Shown: positions 33,503-41,672 of the stretch, piece by piece
Numbering within the stretch: the stretch's first letter is position 1
Layout of the letters: each line of letters opens with the position of its first letter
DNA from: Bacteroides ilei
Lineage (GTDB): Bacteria; Bacteroidota; Bacteroidia; Bacteroidales; Bacteroidaceae
NCBI RefSeq assembly: GCF_900128495.1
Contig: NZ_LT635801.1
Span: 2,411,083-2,475,082, forward strand
DNA length: 64,000 nt
Direction: 5' to 3'
The notes under the pieces: model-generated
Databases searched by the model: none
Seen by the model: only the letters and a program-made list of their open reading frames with translations
Told to the model about the DNA's origin: nothing
Program-made: the position numbers and the translations under genes

Positions 33503-34935
33503 GACTTGATAATTAAAGGAATACCCTGTGTAAGCACCTTGTCGTACACATCCACGTTCTTTCCGGTACCGTCTTCCCTGAGGTCGGAAAAAGCCCTCAG
33601 GTCGTAATGTATCTTCTGTTCCCTCAGCACCTTCTTCATCCGTATGTCATCCTCCACCAGCTTCTGCTCGGCATCGGTCACGGGCCGGTACCCAAGAATA
33701 AGCTCCTCCACACTCCACCGGTTGTGTTCCACCTCGGTGAGGATGTCGACCTCATTCATCGATACCGCATAAAACGTGTCCCAGTCGCCGCGGCTGTGAC
33801 CGAGCGAATGCATCTTCGGACCGAACGTCATGGCGTTGAAGATATTCGAATACTGTTTCGGGAGAGAAGGCACGGCCGCCCACTGGCTGTCGAGCACATC
33901 CGTGTCAATGGCCGACGGAGCCGATACAGGCTCGCCCGGCTTCAGTGAGAATACATAGTTATAGACATAGTTCACCCTTTTGGCCATCTCCTTCAGCGCC
34001 CAGAGCGTATCAAGACTGCATATCCCGCTACCGAAAGGCAGTACGGAGTCATAGAGGCTGCACCCCTTGGCCAGTTCCATCATGTCCGGCTCCTCCAGCC
34101 GGCACAGCACAGGCACCTGCGCCCGGTACACCTCTTCGGGCAGTGAAAGAGATTCGGTGAAGTTCCGCTGCATATCATCGTGGCACACGGCCAGCGTCAG
34201 CTGTTGTCCGGGGTTACAGGCCCATTCCACAAGCTTCCGCCTCAGGGCGGCGTTCCCCAGGCTCCCGCTCACGAACTCCCATTCCACATCCACGAAATCC
34301 TCGCGCGTGTCCCTGTACAGCGGCGTATGGCACACACACTGCGGCATCTCGTCGCCCAGATCCAGGCTGCGGTAATACGAGTGTTCGAACAGGTGGCAGT
34401 AACGCTGCAGCATCCGGTCGCGGAAGCCGGATACGTCATCGTCCACCACCGTAATGCGCGTCCGCAGGCGGTGGTCACGGCAGTAGTTGGGATAATGCGC
34501 CACCAGCGCCGCATTGACCACCAGGGCTTCGGCCATATCGTTCCCTCCGGCCACCACCAGGTGCACCGTAGTTTCAGAATCCCTCGTGATGCCGTCGCGG
34601 TCCAGCGGCGGGAACGGCGTCTGCACCGCCGGGAACTGCACAAACAGCGTCTTGGCAGTCAGGTCGGCCACCGTAACGGCCAGCACATCCACCTTCCGGT
34701 GCACATATTCCGGCACGCCTGCCGTCTGCATGATCCACAGCGAGATCTGGTTTTCCAGTATCAGGAAACACTCCAGCCGCTTTCCGCCGTGGGCACCGAT
34801 ATCGTATTCCGAAGCCACCTGCAGGAGCCGCCTTACGGCAGCGCTGTCATCGGGCTCCGGATACACTATCCCGCCGGCAGCCCGTTCACGGGCCACCAGC
34901 GGGAAACCATCAGTAATATGACTTGTTATAAGCAT
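33487..34935 (-). CDS. RyR-domain protein with a Rossmann-like N-terminal region
   Basis: A 482-residue cytoplasmic protein. The C-terminal ~90 residues match the bacterial RyR domain: ILTEVEHNRWSVEELILGYR (the conserved EHxRW motif), then KIHYDLRAFSDLRED. The N-terminal ~250 residues have alternating strands and helices with VHLVVAGGNDMAEALVVNAA, a Gly-rich strand-turn-helix resembling a TrkA-N/Rossmann nucleotide site. In prokaryotes RyR domains are found near TrkA-N, CARF-like and other conflict or nucleotide-signalling genes and are thought to bind ligands. Here it could be a small-molecule sensor for the system; that is inference. It lies 53 bases after the PPC-domain gene. Confidence 0.85.
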   Translation of the reverse strand: MLITSHITDGFPLVARERAAGGIVYPEPDDSAAVRRLLQVASEYDIGAHGGKRLECFLILENQISLWIMQTAGVPEYVHRKVDVLAVTVADLTAKTLFVQFPAVQTPFPPLDRDGITRDSETTVHLVVAGGNDMAEALVVNAALVAHYPNYCRDHRLRTRITVVDDDVSGFRDRMLQRYCHLFEHSYYRSLDLGDEMPQCVCHTPLYRDTREDFVDVEWEFVSGSLGNAALRRKLVEWACNPGQQLTLAVCHDDMQRNFTESLSLPEEVYRAQVPVLCRLEEPDMMELAKGCSLYDSVLPFGSGICSLDTLWALKEMAKRVNYVYNYVFSLKPGEPVSAPSAIDTDVLDSQWAAVPSLPKQYSNIFNAMTFGPKMHSLGHSRGDWDTFYAVSMNEVDILTEVEHNRWSVEELILGYRPVTDAEQKLVEDDIRMKKVLREQKIHYDLRAFSDLREDGTGKNVDVYDKVLTQGIPLIIKSCITS

Positions 34936-34988
34936 CCCCGGTTATTATATAATATGTATAATCCTGATTACGGCAGGAGCTGCGCCTG

Positions 34989-35645
34989 TCAGTTGGTCCT
35001 CAGCACATAATTGTTATACACATTTCCACGGTTCACGATCTTGATGACGAACAGACCCGTCCAGCGCGGATTGAAAGTCACCACACAGTCGTCCGTATAG
35101 TCCACATCCTTCGCAATCAGGTTGTTGTTCTCGTCGTATACATACAGGTCGAGGTCGGTATCACCGTCGCCTATCACCACTACCGTAGCCTGCCTGTTGG
35201 CGTCGAACGTAATGTTATACACATCCGTACTGCCCGCGTTCACCGAACTTTCGGCGTAACGTGCGCCGTTGGTGGCTCCCCGTACATTATTCTTCACTTC
35301 GTCAATCAGTGCCAGCAGTACCCCGTCGTCACCGGCCTTGGCCTTGGCATCGGCCAGCAGCTGTTCCGGATCCAGGGAAATATTCCCCTTCTTGTCTCCT
35401 GCCGGAGTCTCCGTACCCGAACCGGTCTTCTCCCGTTCTTCCTTCACAAGCCCCGCCTTCTTCGAGAGGCGTGCCGCCTGTATCAGCGAAAGGGCATCGT
35501 CATTGGCATACCCGAACTTCGACAGCTGGGCTGCCATGCGGATCAGATTTTCAGACTGCGGAACAACAAGCGTGTTGTCCTTCTCCTCCTGTGCGGCTGC
35601 TGTCACCGGCAGCAGAAACGCAACGGCTAACAATAGATTCTTCAT
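34989..35645 (-). CDS. Exported PPC-like domain protein, first gene of the 35.7-kb operon
   Basis: A 218-residue protein with a signal peptide (MKNLLLAVAFLLPVTAAAQ). Residues about 30-115 are helical (NLIRMAAQLSKFGYANDD, EQLLADAKAKAGDDGVLLAL). The C-terminal ~85 residues form a pre-peptidase C-terminal (PPC)-like beta-sandwich: ATVVVIGDGDTDLDLYVYDE, then GLFVIKIVNRGNVYNNYVLRT. PPC domains are periplasmic or secreted modules often attached to proteases. It stands first after the promoter at 35719-35748, about 75 bases downstream of the -7 box. Confidence 0.82.
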   Translation of the reverse strand: MKNLLLAVAFLLPVTAAAQEEKDNTLVVPQSENLIRMAAQLSKFGYANDDALSLIQAARLSKKAGLVKEEREKTGSGTETPAGDKKGNISLDPEQLLADAKAKAGDDGVLLALIDEVKNNVRGATNGARYAESSVNAGSTDVYNITFDANRQATVVVIGDGDTDLDLYVYDENNNLIAKDVDYTDDCVVTFNPRWTGLFVIKIVNRGNVYNNYVLRTN

Positions 35646-35718
35646 TTTCTTCAGTTTTTAATGGTTTTCATCATAGGGTTTTCAGACTTAAGGCCTCGTC
35701 TTAAATAAAGATATGCAA

Positions 35719-35748
35719 CAAATTTAGTAAATTTTCCGTATAATCAAA
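35719..35748 (-). promoter_or_regulatory. Promoter of the PPC-to-YD-repeat operon
   Basis: On the minus strand a -33 TTTG (35748-35745) is followed after 18 bases by the -7 box TAAATTTG (35726-35719). The downstream bases TTGCATATCTTTATTT closely match those after the -7 box of the 16.8-kb promoter. This promoter should drive ten genes, from the PPC gene to the 1365-residue repeat protein. Confidence 0.7.
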
Positions 35749-35759
35749 ATTTTATTTAC
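35734..35759. repeat. 26-bp direct repeat, copy 1
   Basis: These 26 bases (starting TTCCGTATAATC) recur exactly and in the same orientation at 41647-41672. Copy 1 contains the -33 element of the 35.7-kb promoter. The two copies bound the AT-rich caspase-like submodule. Confidence 0.9.
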
Positions 35760-35790
35760 AAATTTATTCTTCAGGAAAAACAAAATGTCA
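35759..35790 (-). promoter_or_regulatory. Conserved upstream element of the 35.7-kb promoter
   Basis: On the minus strand this reads TGACA, 16 bases, then GAATAAATTTG, ending exactly 32 bases before the -7 box. The same two blocks with the same 16- and 32-base spacings occur before the promoter at 43.25 kb. This suggests a shared activator or repressor site. Confidence 0.6.
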
Positions 35791-35795
35791 TTGCC

Positions 35796-37994
35796 TTAAA
35801 AATAAACGGTTGCACCAATGTTCATCAATTTATTCTGTTTTACTTTGTACTCCTCACTGCCCGACATATTCACAAAACCTTTCGACATGGTAAAATTCAG
35901 CTGAAATCTATTGATTCTCAGTGCAGCACCATATTCAAGTGAAGCATTAAAATGCTTCATGTCAAGTTCTTTGTCATACAGATTCTGAGAATCAAAGGTT
36001 TCCCCATCCGAACGTAAATAAATCCTGCCTTTAATCCCATAATCAAGACCGATACCTCCATAAAATGCCAACTGGAACCATTTGCTGAAATTAAGTGAAT
36101 ACTTTAAGTGGACCGGCATATACAAACTATGTTCTTCGGATGTATAATGATAATCAATACCCTCTTCCGTCAGATTTTCACTTTTATCGAAATAATACTC
36201 ATAATATAGACCCGTATTGATACCGAAACCATATCCAAATTGAGGATCTATACGAAGACCGAATTGAACCCCGTTAGTATACTGATCTTCCCCAAACACA
36301 TCCATTTTTTCTTTCGTATCTCCCCAATCGTACACCCACTGTTTTTGTACATATCCTGCCGACAAGCCAACACAATATTTGTCTTTGGCTTCATTGAACT
36401 GATGAGAAGAATAGGTATATACATGACTGTCTGACAGACTGCCGGTATTTGTGTGGTTATAATTATTCATTGATGTATGCGACTGTGAAGACGGATGACT
36501 TTGAATATTTGAATGATTATTTCCGACATTATCGGTATGACTTACAGAATTATAGGGAACACTGCCACCTGCATTACTTGAAACTTGTCTTATCAATTTC
36601 CGGACATCTTCTCTCGAAGCAGGCCAAAGCTCCAATCCCATGAATTCTCTCAAGTTTTCAATATCTTTTTCCAGCCTATCACCTTCCAATGACTTTTCCA
36701 GCCATTTTATGCCCTCTTCTTTCCTGAATGAAAATTCGGATTCCGTGGCAAGGATTTTGCCCAGGATTGCCATAGTAACCGTATTTCCAGTTTCTGCCGA
36801 TCTTTCGTACCACTTTACAGCTTCCTTTTTATTTCCCACATTATATTCCTCTAATGCCAGACAGAAAAATGCAGGAGGATAATTTTTCTCTGCCGCTATC
36901 TTCAAATATGACATGGCTTCCGAATATGTCATATCTTCATCACTAATTCCAATCGAATAAGATTGATATATATTCCAGGCCACATAAATCATGTATGCAG
37001 CTTCCACCGCATTATCTTCATTGGCCTCTACACTTTTTTTCAGATAATAGGCTGCCTTTTTACTGTCAGCATCAGGAAAATTAGCTTTAGGCATACTATA
37101 AAACAGACCCAGCATATAATACACTCCACCCAAGGATTGGTAAGACTCTGCTCCTTTCAACAACTCAGATTCTAGTTGTCTATAACATTGAAAGGCATCC
37201 ATATACCGTCCTTCCTGCAAGGCTATTTGCCCTTTTATGCTCAAAATATATCCGATATCACCAAGCAGATTCGCATAATTGAGGGCTGCTTTAAAATCCA
37301 AAGACATAACACATGACAGATAGGCTCCCATATAACAATCTCTTTTCATGCTAAACTTTTTTCCACCGTTATTGACGGCTTCTTCAAAATAAGACAGAGC
37401 CTTTTTATATTCTTGCTTAGCAAAAGCGTCAAGTCCTTTTGAATAACTTAATATAGGACTGTCTTTGCACACAAACGCCGTAATTTTCCCGCTTTTCCGA
37501 CTATAAATCAACTTTCGTTCCGTAGATTTTCCCAAAGAAGGCAATTTCTGTTCCACATTGAAGACAATCACCGTATTCAGTAACCGGTCATGTTCCAGTT
37601 GGGGTGTCATTGCCATCAGGTATTGCTCTCCCGTAAATGCGCTGTAAGCTCCAGATACAGAAAAATCATATTCCTGATACATTTCACAGGCACTAAATGT
37701 AGGCTTTGACAACTGCATTTCCAGTTTTGCAGGATATTGCCGTTGTATTGCCATCAAATAATTACGCAATGTAGTTTCCGTATTTGTCTTTATATCGTCA
37801 AAAGCCGAACAGTCCGCACCGGAACACAATGCAAAGATTTCCGTGTTCAACATCCGCTCCCCATTGCTGAACCTGACCAACAGGTCGCAGAATCGGGTAG
37901 CACATTGCAAGGCTTCTTGTTTCTGAGTTTCAGTCAATGCCTGAGCCGACGCAAAAAATGGTATACAGCTCAATATTAATAATAGATATCTCAT
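35796..37994 (-). CDS. Exported Sel1/TPR-repeat protein with a C-terminal outer-membrane beta-barrel
   Basis: A 732-residue protein with a signal peptide (MRYLLLILSCIPFFASAQ). The first ~190 residues are mixed alpha/beta. Residues about 190-460 are helical repeats of Sel1/TPR type (GLDAFAKQEYKKALSYFEEA, EDMTYSEAMSYLKIAAEKN, GNKKEAVKWYERSAETGNTV). A Ser/Asn/His-rich linker follows. The last ~200 residues alternate aromatic and Gly residues in amphipathic strands (FGLRIDPQFGYGFGINTGLY, FQLAFYGGIGLDYG) and end in Phe, as porin-like barrels do. It is probably an outer-membrane protein with a periplasmic repeat domain. It overlaps the previous gene as ATGA and is the last gene of the caspase-like submodule. 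Confidence 0.88.
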   Translation of the reverse strand: MRYLLLILSCIPFFASAQALTETQKQEALQCATRFCDLLVRFSNGERMLNTEIFALCSGADCSAFDDIKTNTETTLRNYLMAIQRQYPAKLEMQLSKPTFSACEMYQEYDFSVSGAYSAFTGEQYLMAMTPQLEHDRLLNTVIVFNVEQKLPSLGKSTERKLIYSRKSGKITAFVCKDSPILSYSKGLDAFAKQEYKKALSYFEEAVNNGGKKFSMKRDCYMGAYLSCVMSLDFKAALNYANLLGDIGYILSIKGQIALQEGRYMDAFQCYRQLESELLKGAESYQSLGGVYYMLGLFYSMPKANFPDADSKKAAYYLKKSVEANEDNAVEAAYMIYVAWNIYQSYSIGISDEDMTYSEAMSYLKIAAEKNYPPAFFCLALEEYNVGNKKEAVKWYERSAETGNTVTMAILGKILATESEFSFRKEEGIKWLEKSLEGDRLEKDIENLREFMGLELWPASREDVRKLIRQVSSNAGGSVPYNSVSHTDNVGNNHSNIQSHPSSQSHTSMNNYNHTNTGSLSDSHVYTYSSHQFNEAKDKYCVGLSAGYVQKQWVYDWGDTKEKMDVFGEDQYTNGVQFGLRIDPQFGYGFGINTGLYYEYYFDKSENLTEEGIDYHYTSEEHSLYMPVHLKYSLNFSKWFQLAFYGGIGLDYGIKGRIYLRSDGETFDSQNLYDKELDMKHFNASLEYGAALRINRFQLNFTMSKGFVNMSGSEEYKVKQNKLMNIGATVYF

Positions 37995-38800
37995 AGCTTA
38001 TCATCATTTTTCAGTTTCGTAATATTGCTTATCAACCACCCTTTATTATATGAATCCGCTTTCTCGAACCTTTCAACGGTAAAACCATAGTCATCAAGCC
38101 GAAAGTGATAAATCACTTTTGTCACAGTCTGCAATTTAATCTTACCGGTCGATACGAGATAGGCAAATACAGTCAGAAGATCGGGCCTGTATCCTTTATA
38201 AAACAAAGCCTGTACCGACTTGGCATTATGGTTTACGGTTTCAGGTAATGTCATGAACGAAGTACCATGTGCACCCGGCATGATAGAGGCCCCCGACCTG
38301 ATGGTATCGGTCAGCTCCGCAAAAGCCGGGGTTTCTATATCTGTAATTACCCATTTATAAATGACATCCTCTACCTGTTCTGTCCGTAAAAAGATTCTGG
38401 CAGGATAGGTTTTCCCATTCATCGAGAATGATGATATAGCTTCGGCATTCCATGTAGTATCCGTATAATGGATCTGTTTGTCATTCGCTATTACATAATT
38501 CAAGAAAGCCGTTGAAACAGAATCCAGAACCCCATTTTTGTCAGCAAATGTATCGAGATTCAAAAGCGTTACAAGATTCTTGCGCTTCATGACGGAATCA
38601 TTGGAGACGCTGTCCGTATTTGCCACAATCGGATCTCCCTTATAATCCGTTTCATAATTAAAACGCCGGAAAAACTCATCAATCAGTTTAACTTTAAACT
38701 GTAATTCCTGTTCATCTATCGCTTGTGTGAAAATCTGGGCATCTACAGCATTCATACCTATTATCCCAGACAAGAATATGATAAGTGTGATCTTTTTCAT
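37991..38800 (-). CDS. Exported protein of unknown function (caspase submodule)
   Basis: A 269-residue protein with a signal peptide (MKKITLIIFLSGIIGMNAVDA). The body is mixed alpha/beta without a domain I recognise. Segments such as FDRKVKLIDEFFRRFN-like helices followed by short strands (YPARIFLRTEQVEDVIYKWV) recall NTF2-like folds, and the neighbouring exported proteins show a similar rhythm. It starts 6 bases after the 210-residue gene and is coupled by ATGA to the outer-membrane protein gene. It is AT-richer than the genes upstream and downstream of the submodule. Confidence 0.75.
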   Translation of the reverse strand: MKKITLIIFLSGIIGMNAVDAQIFTQAIDEQELQFKVKLIDEFFRRFNYETDYKGDPIVANTDSVSNDSVMKRKNLVTLLNLDTFADKNGVLDSVSTAFLNYVIANDKQIHYTDTTWNAEAISSFSMNGKTYPARIFLRTEQVEDVIYKWVITDIETPAFAELTDTIRSGASIMPGAHGTSFMTLPETVNHNAKSVQALFYKGYRPDLLTVFAYLVSTGKIKLQTVTKVIYHFRLDDYGFTVERFEKADSYNKGWLISNITKLKNDDKL

Positions 38801-38806
38801 AGGAAA

Positions 38807-39439
38807 TCAATTATTATCCAATTTAGTCGTTTCCGATACATTTATATCTCCAAACTTCATATCCCAATAAGTTCCAAGGCTACCGTCCTCGATACGTTGG
38901 ATATAAATATCGACATCCTTTTGCGTATAATCCCGATAAACGACAACTTCACCCGATTGCCCTGTAAAGTATTGAAAGAACGTACAGGTTCCCATATACA
39001 TATTTGCACTGACTTTATAGAGATTACTTATCATACATGTCTTAGCTTTCTTAAGCTCTACCCTTGTATAAGGGAGATTCCTTAAATTTGACAAATATTT
39101 TTTTAATGTCGGACTGGGGGTACGTACCGTAACCCTTCCGTTTTTATCAATTGACGAGACCTGCATTTTTACAGCATCATGCCATTCGTTGTTTGCATCT
39201 TTCCAAGGGTCGCCTTTTCCCATGAACATGTCAGGAATCGTCTTGATATAATGATCTTTGATCTCAGAACTTTGTTGTTTGTCCGCTATGATCTCCAATC
39301 CCATCTGAAAGGCGTCGACACGCTCCTGACATTGAATCTTAAAGGCTTCAAGTTCTTCTTGCGTCAAATCATGTGTCTGCTGGGCGTTTACCGTCAAAAA
39401 TGAAACGGCCAGCGATAAAAGCAATAATAATTTTTTCAT
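38807..39439 (-). CDS. Exported small protein of unknown function (caspase submodule)
   Basis: A 210-residue protein with a clear signal peptide (MKKLLLLLSLAVSFLTVNAQ). It begins with a helix (LTQEELEAFKIQCQERVDAF) similar in style to the start of the outer-membrane protein two genes downstream (LTETQKQEALQCATRFCDLL). It then has beta-rich segments. I recognise no named family. It lies 12 bases after the caspase-like gene. Confidence 0.75.
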   Translation of the reverse strand: MKKLLLLLSLAVSFLTVNAQQTHDLTQEELEAFKIQCQERVDAFQMGLEIIADKQQSSEIKDHYIKTIPDMFMGKGDPWKDANNEWHDAVKMQVSSIDKNGRVTVRTPSPTLKKYLSNLRNLPYTRVELKKAKTCMISNLYKVSANMYMGTCTFFQYFTGQSGEVVVYRDYTQKDVDIYIQRIEDGSLGTYWDMKFGDINVSETTKLDNN

Positions 39440-39451
39440 TGTATTATTTTT

Positions 39452-40663
39452 TTACTGATAATGTATTTCATGGACTTTCAAATATGTCACTTTTCCCGCA
39501 TTATTCCGGTTCATTTCAAGTACAACCACCTGATCCATTTTTGTAGCTATACTCAAATAGTTAAGATAGCTATCTATATCACAGGTATTTACAATAGTCC
39601 TGTTATCAAATCCAACCACCTGTACTTTCGCAGATGTCCCCTCAAAATATTTCTTGGCCTTCGGTATATTCCGTATCCGGTCAAGTCTGGATATACTTTG
39701 ATTACATATCATTGATAATGAATAGGAAATGTTATCCTGCTGATTTGTTTCCACATCATTTGAAGAAAGTGGAGCCTGCGGTGGGGTCACGATATCCGTA
39801 TTTGTCGAAGGCGACTGAACCGGAGTGATATTTTCCTGATATATAGGTACCTGAGGACGTCTGGAATTACCGTTAATATCGGTTTTCGTCAAATCTTTTG
39901 TCAAAACAATTGTATTATTCATCAATGACGGCCAACTTACATTTTCGTTTTGTCCAACAAAATATTGCAGAACACATAAAAAAGAATGAGTAAGATAACC
40001 TCCGGCATTATACCATTTCCCGTTCTCTGAGAAGACATAACATCCTGATGGATATTCAGGCTCGCTCGATGCGGCGATGAGTCCGCCTTTAACATTAAGA
40101 AACAGATTCTTATATACATTACAAGTTCCCTTAGACAAAATTGTCGCACCCTTTGAAGCGTTGCCTTCACTCCTGTAATATCCTTCCACCAACGAATTAC
40201 ATAAATCCCCCATAACAACAGTAAGCCGGGGGTTCTTTTTCATAATACGTGAATAGACATCATACAAGGGATATAATTGGGCATTACTGTTATAGTCCTC
40301 ATCATTTACAAACAGACACATTTCAGGAAAATCGGTCTTCTCATTCATTGCACGGCCTCCGTGTCCCGAATAATAAAAAAACACAATATCCTCAGGCGAG
40401 CAAGAAAGATCTGCAAGCACTTTATTCAAATTATTGTGATTGAAATTTGCAGGAGATCCATAATAATAATATTTTTTTAATGTATAGCCAATAGATTTCG
40501 CTATCGTGGTCATTTCAAGCCCCATCCGCTTGAAGTCTACTGCAACAGATTCCCCAATGCTATTATTCTGGGTATTGGCAAAAATAATCGCATGAAACGT
40601 TTGTCCGACAATTGCAACCGGAACCAACAGCGACAATGCTATTATAAAAACAAGCTTTTTCAT
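39452..40663 (-). CDS. Exported caspase-like (C14) peptidase
   Basis: A 403-residue protein with a signal peptide (MKKLVFIIALSLLVPVAIVG). Residues about 22-245 form a caspase p20-like domain: HAIIFANTQ on the first strand, DIVFFYYSGHGG with catalytic H101, and RLTVVMGDLCNS with catalytic C155. The linker (about 275-310) is Thr/Pro/Asn-rich and the C-terminus (about 310-403) is a separate alpha/beta part of unknown type. Bacterial caspase-like proteases (orthocaspases/metacaspases) usually cleave after Arg/Lys and act in stress or abortive defence. Export to the periplasm is atypical and suggests an envelope target. It lies 6 bases after the lipoprotein gene. Confidence 0.92.
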   Translation of the reverse strand: MKKLVFIIALSLLVPVAIVGQTFHAIIFANTQNNSIGESVAVDFKRMGLEMTTIAKSIGYTLKKYYYYGSPANFNHNNLNKVLADLSCSPEDIVFFYYSGHGGRAMNEKTDFPEMCLFVNDEDYNSNAQLYPLYDVYSRIMKKNPRLTVVMGDLCNSLVEGYYRSEGNASKGATILSKGTCNVYKNLFLNVKGGLIAASSEPEYPSGCYVFSENGKWYNAGGYLTHSFLCVLQYFVGQNENVSWPSLMNNTIVLTKDLTKTDINGNSRRPQVPIYQENITPVQSPSTNTDIVTPPQAPLSSNDVETNQQDNISYSLSMICNQSISRLDRIRNIPKAKKYFEGTSAKVQVVGFDNRTIVNTCDIDSYLNYLSIATKMDQVVVLEMNRNNAGKVTYLKVHEIHYQ

Positions 40664-40669
40664 CTTCTG

Positions 40670-41227
40670 TCATTTTATAAGTTTTTGATAATATTCTTCT
40701 GCAGGAAATTTCCGATAAGCCCATCTGGCCATCGGACGTTTGTCATACATTTGATAAAACTTGAAGTCACCTTCCACATCCGATATTGCCACCTCTTCTG
40801 TCCCAAAAGAAATAAACATAAAGGCCTTACATTTTCCTAACATAAATTCCAGTGCAATATTAGGGTGGAACGGCTGACGTATAGGAGCGTATCTTTTTAT
40901 ATACCACTTTTTGTCAGAAATAATAAATGATAAAACGGCCTTTTCATCCTTTCCCAGCAAACCGGCATCACGCTTGATTACATAATTGAAAAGGCTGTCC
41001 CTTGTTCCAACAGAATCTCTGAGTGCAGAGAAATCAACCATCCTATAGACGCGTACCTTACTTGCATTTATAATGATAGAATCTATAGAATCACTATAAA
41101 TTACCGATGTAGAATCATTATCAGCAAGATTGTCAGCCAAATGATGTGAGCATGAATTCTTGAATAATGTACAGGACACCAAACTTGCAGAAACCACCAA
41201 GAGTCCGATAAGATATTTATAGCGCAT
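40670..41227 (-). CDS. Small lipoprotein of unknown function, first gene of the caspase submodule
   Basis: An in-frame extension to 41269 exists, but the ATG at 41227 gives a typical lipoprotein signal (MRYKYLIGLLVVSASLVSC, lipobox LVSC). AAGGAG lies 12-18 bases upstream. The mature ~165 residues are mixed alpha/beta, with DSLFNYVIKRDAGLLG and VLSFIISDKKWYIKRY resembling segments of the 269-residue protein (LNYVIANDKQIHY). The two may be distant relatives. The anchored position just before the caspase-like gene suggests a regulator or receptor for it; that is inference. Confidence 0.78.
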   Translation of the reverse strand: MRYKYLIGLLVVSASLVSCTLFKNSCSHHLADNLADNDSTSVIYSDSIDSIIINASKVRVYRMVDFSALRDSVGTRDSLFNYVIKRDAGLLGKDEKAVLSFIISDKKWYIKRYAPIRQPFHPNIALEFMLGKCKAFMFISFGTEEVAISDVEGDFKFYQMYDKRPMARWAYRKFPAEEYYQKLIK

Positions 41228-41570
41228 AAGTATTTTTATAGCTCCTTCAGTTCCCCAGCAGCATTTCATTTATAATAAGAAACGTGGAACTGCAATGCAT
41301 CTTGTATGCAATTATAAATTTTTCCAATTACTAATTACAAGATAAACATAACGCCTCTTTTTTCATATGTATTAGATATAACTTTACGTATACAGACACA
41401 AAAATATATAATTTATTTAACAAACAATCATCTCCATGATATTTTTTTACACCTATATACATTTAAATAAATTCCATATTTTTACTAAATCCAAAAACAT
41501 TTCCAAATATCATCAGTGAATGACCTGACAGGCGTATTTCATATCAGAATACGTATCCGCATTTCTCATT
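41228..41570. other. AT-rich intergenic region upstream of the lipoprotein gene
   Basis: About 340 bases without a convincing gene. It should hold the promoter of the lipoprotein/caspase operon. One minus-strand TAnnTTTG match (TATTTTTG at 41406-41399) is seen, but its nearest TTTG is only 14 bases upstream, so I do not call a promoter. Nothing else is evident. Confidence 0.5.
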
Positions 41571-41629
41571 GCATATTGTCACAAAAAAGGCCGGTATCAT
41601 TTGAACCGGCCTTTTTTGTGACAATATGC
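41571..41629 (-). terminator. Terminator with a 25-bp perfect stem
   Basis: Positions 41571-41595 are the exact reverse complement of 41605-41629, with a 9-base loop. The inner part is GC-rich (GGCCGGT/ACCGGCC) and the flanks give a T run on either strand. It lies 35 bases after the stop of the degenerate PP2C gene, so it ends that unit and separates it from the caspase operon. Confidence 0.9.
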
Positions 41630-41646
41630 AAGATTTATATAAAAAA

Positions 41647-41672
41647 TTCCGTATAATCAAAATTTTATTTAC
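41647..41672. repeat. 26-bp direct repeat, copy 2
   Basis: Identical to 35734-35759. Here it spans the last codons and stop of the degenerate PP2C gene (stop at 41665-41667). A degenerate version of the -7 region follows at the right distance on the minus strand (TAAATCTTG), suggesting a decayed copy of the 35.7-kb promoter. Confidence 0.9.
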
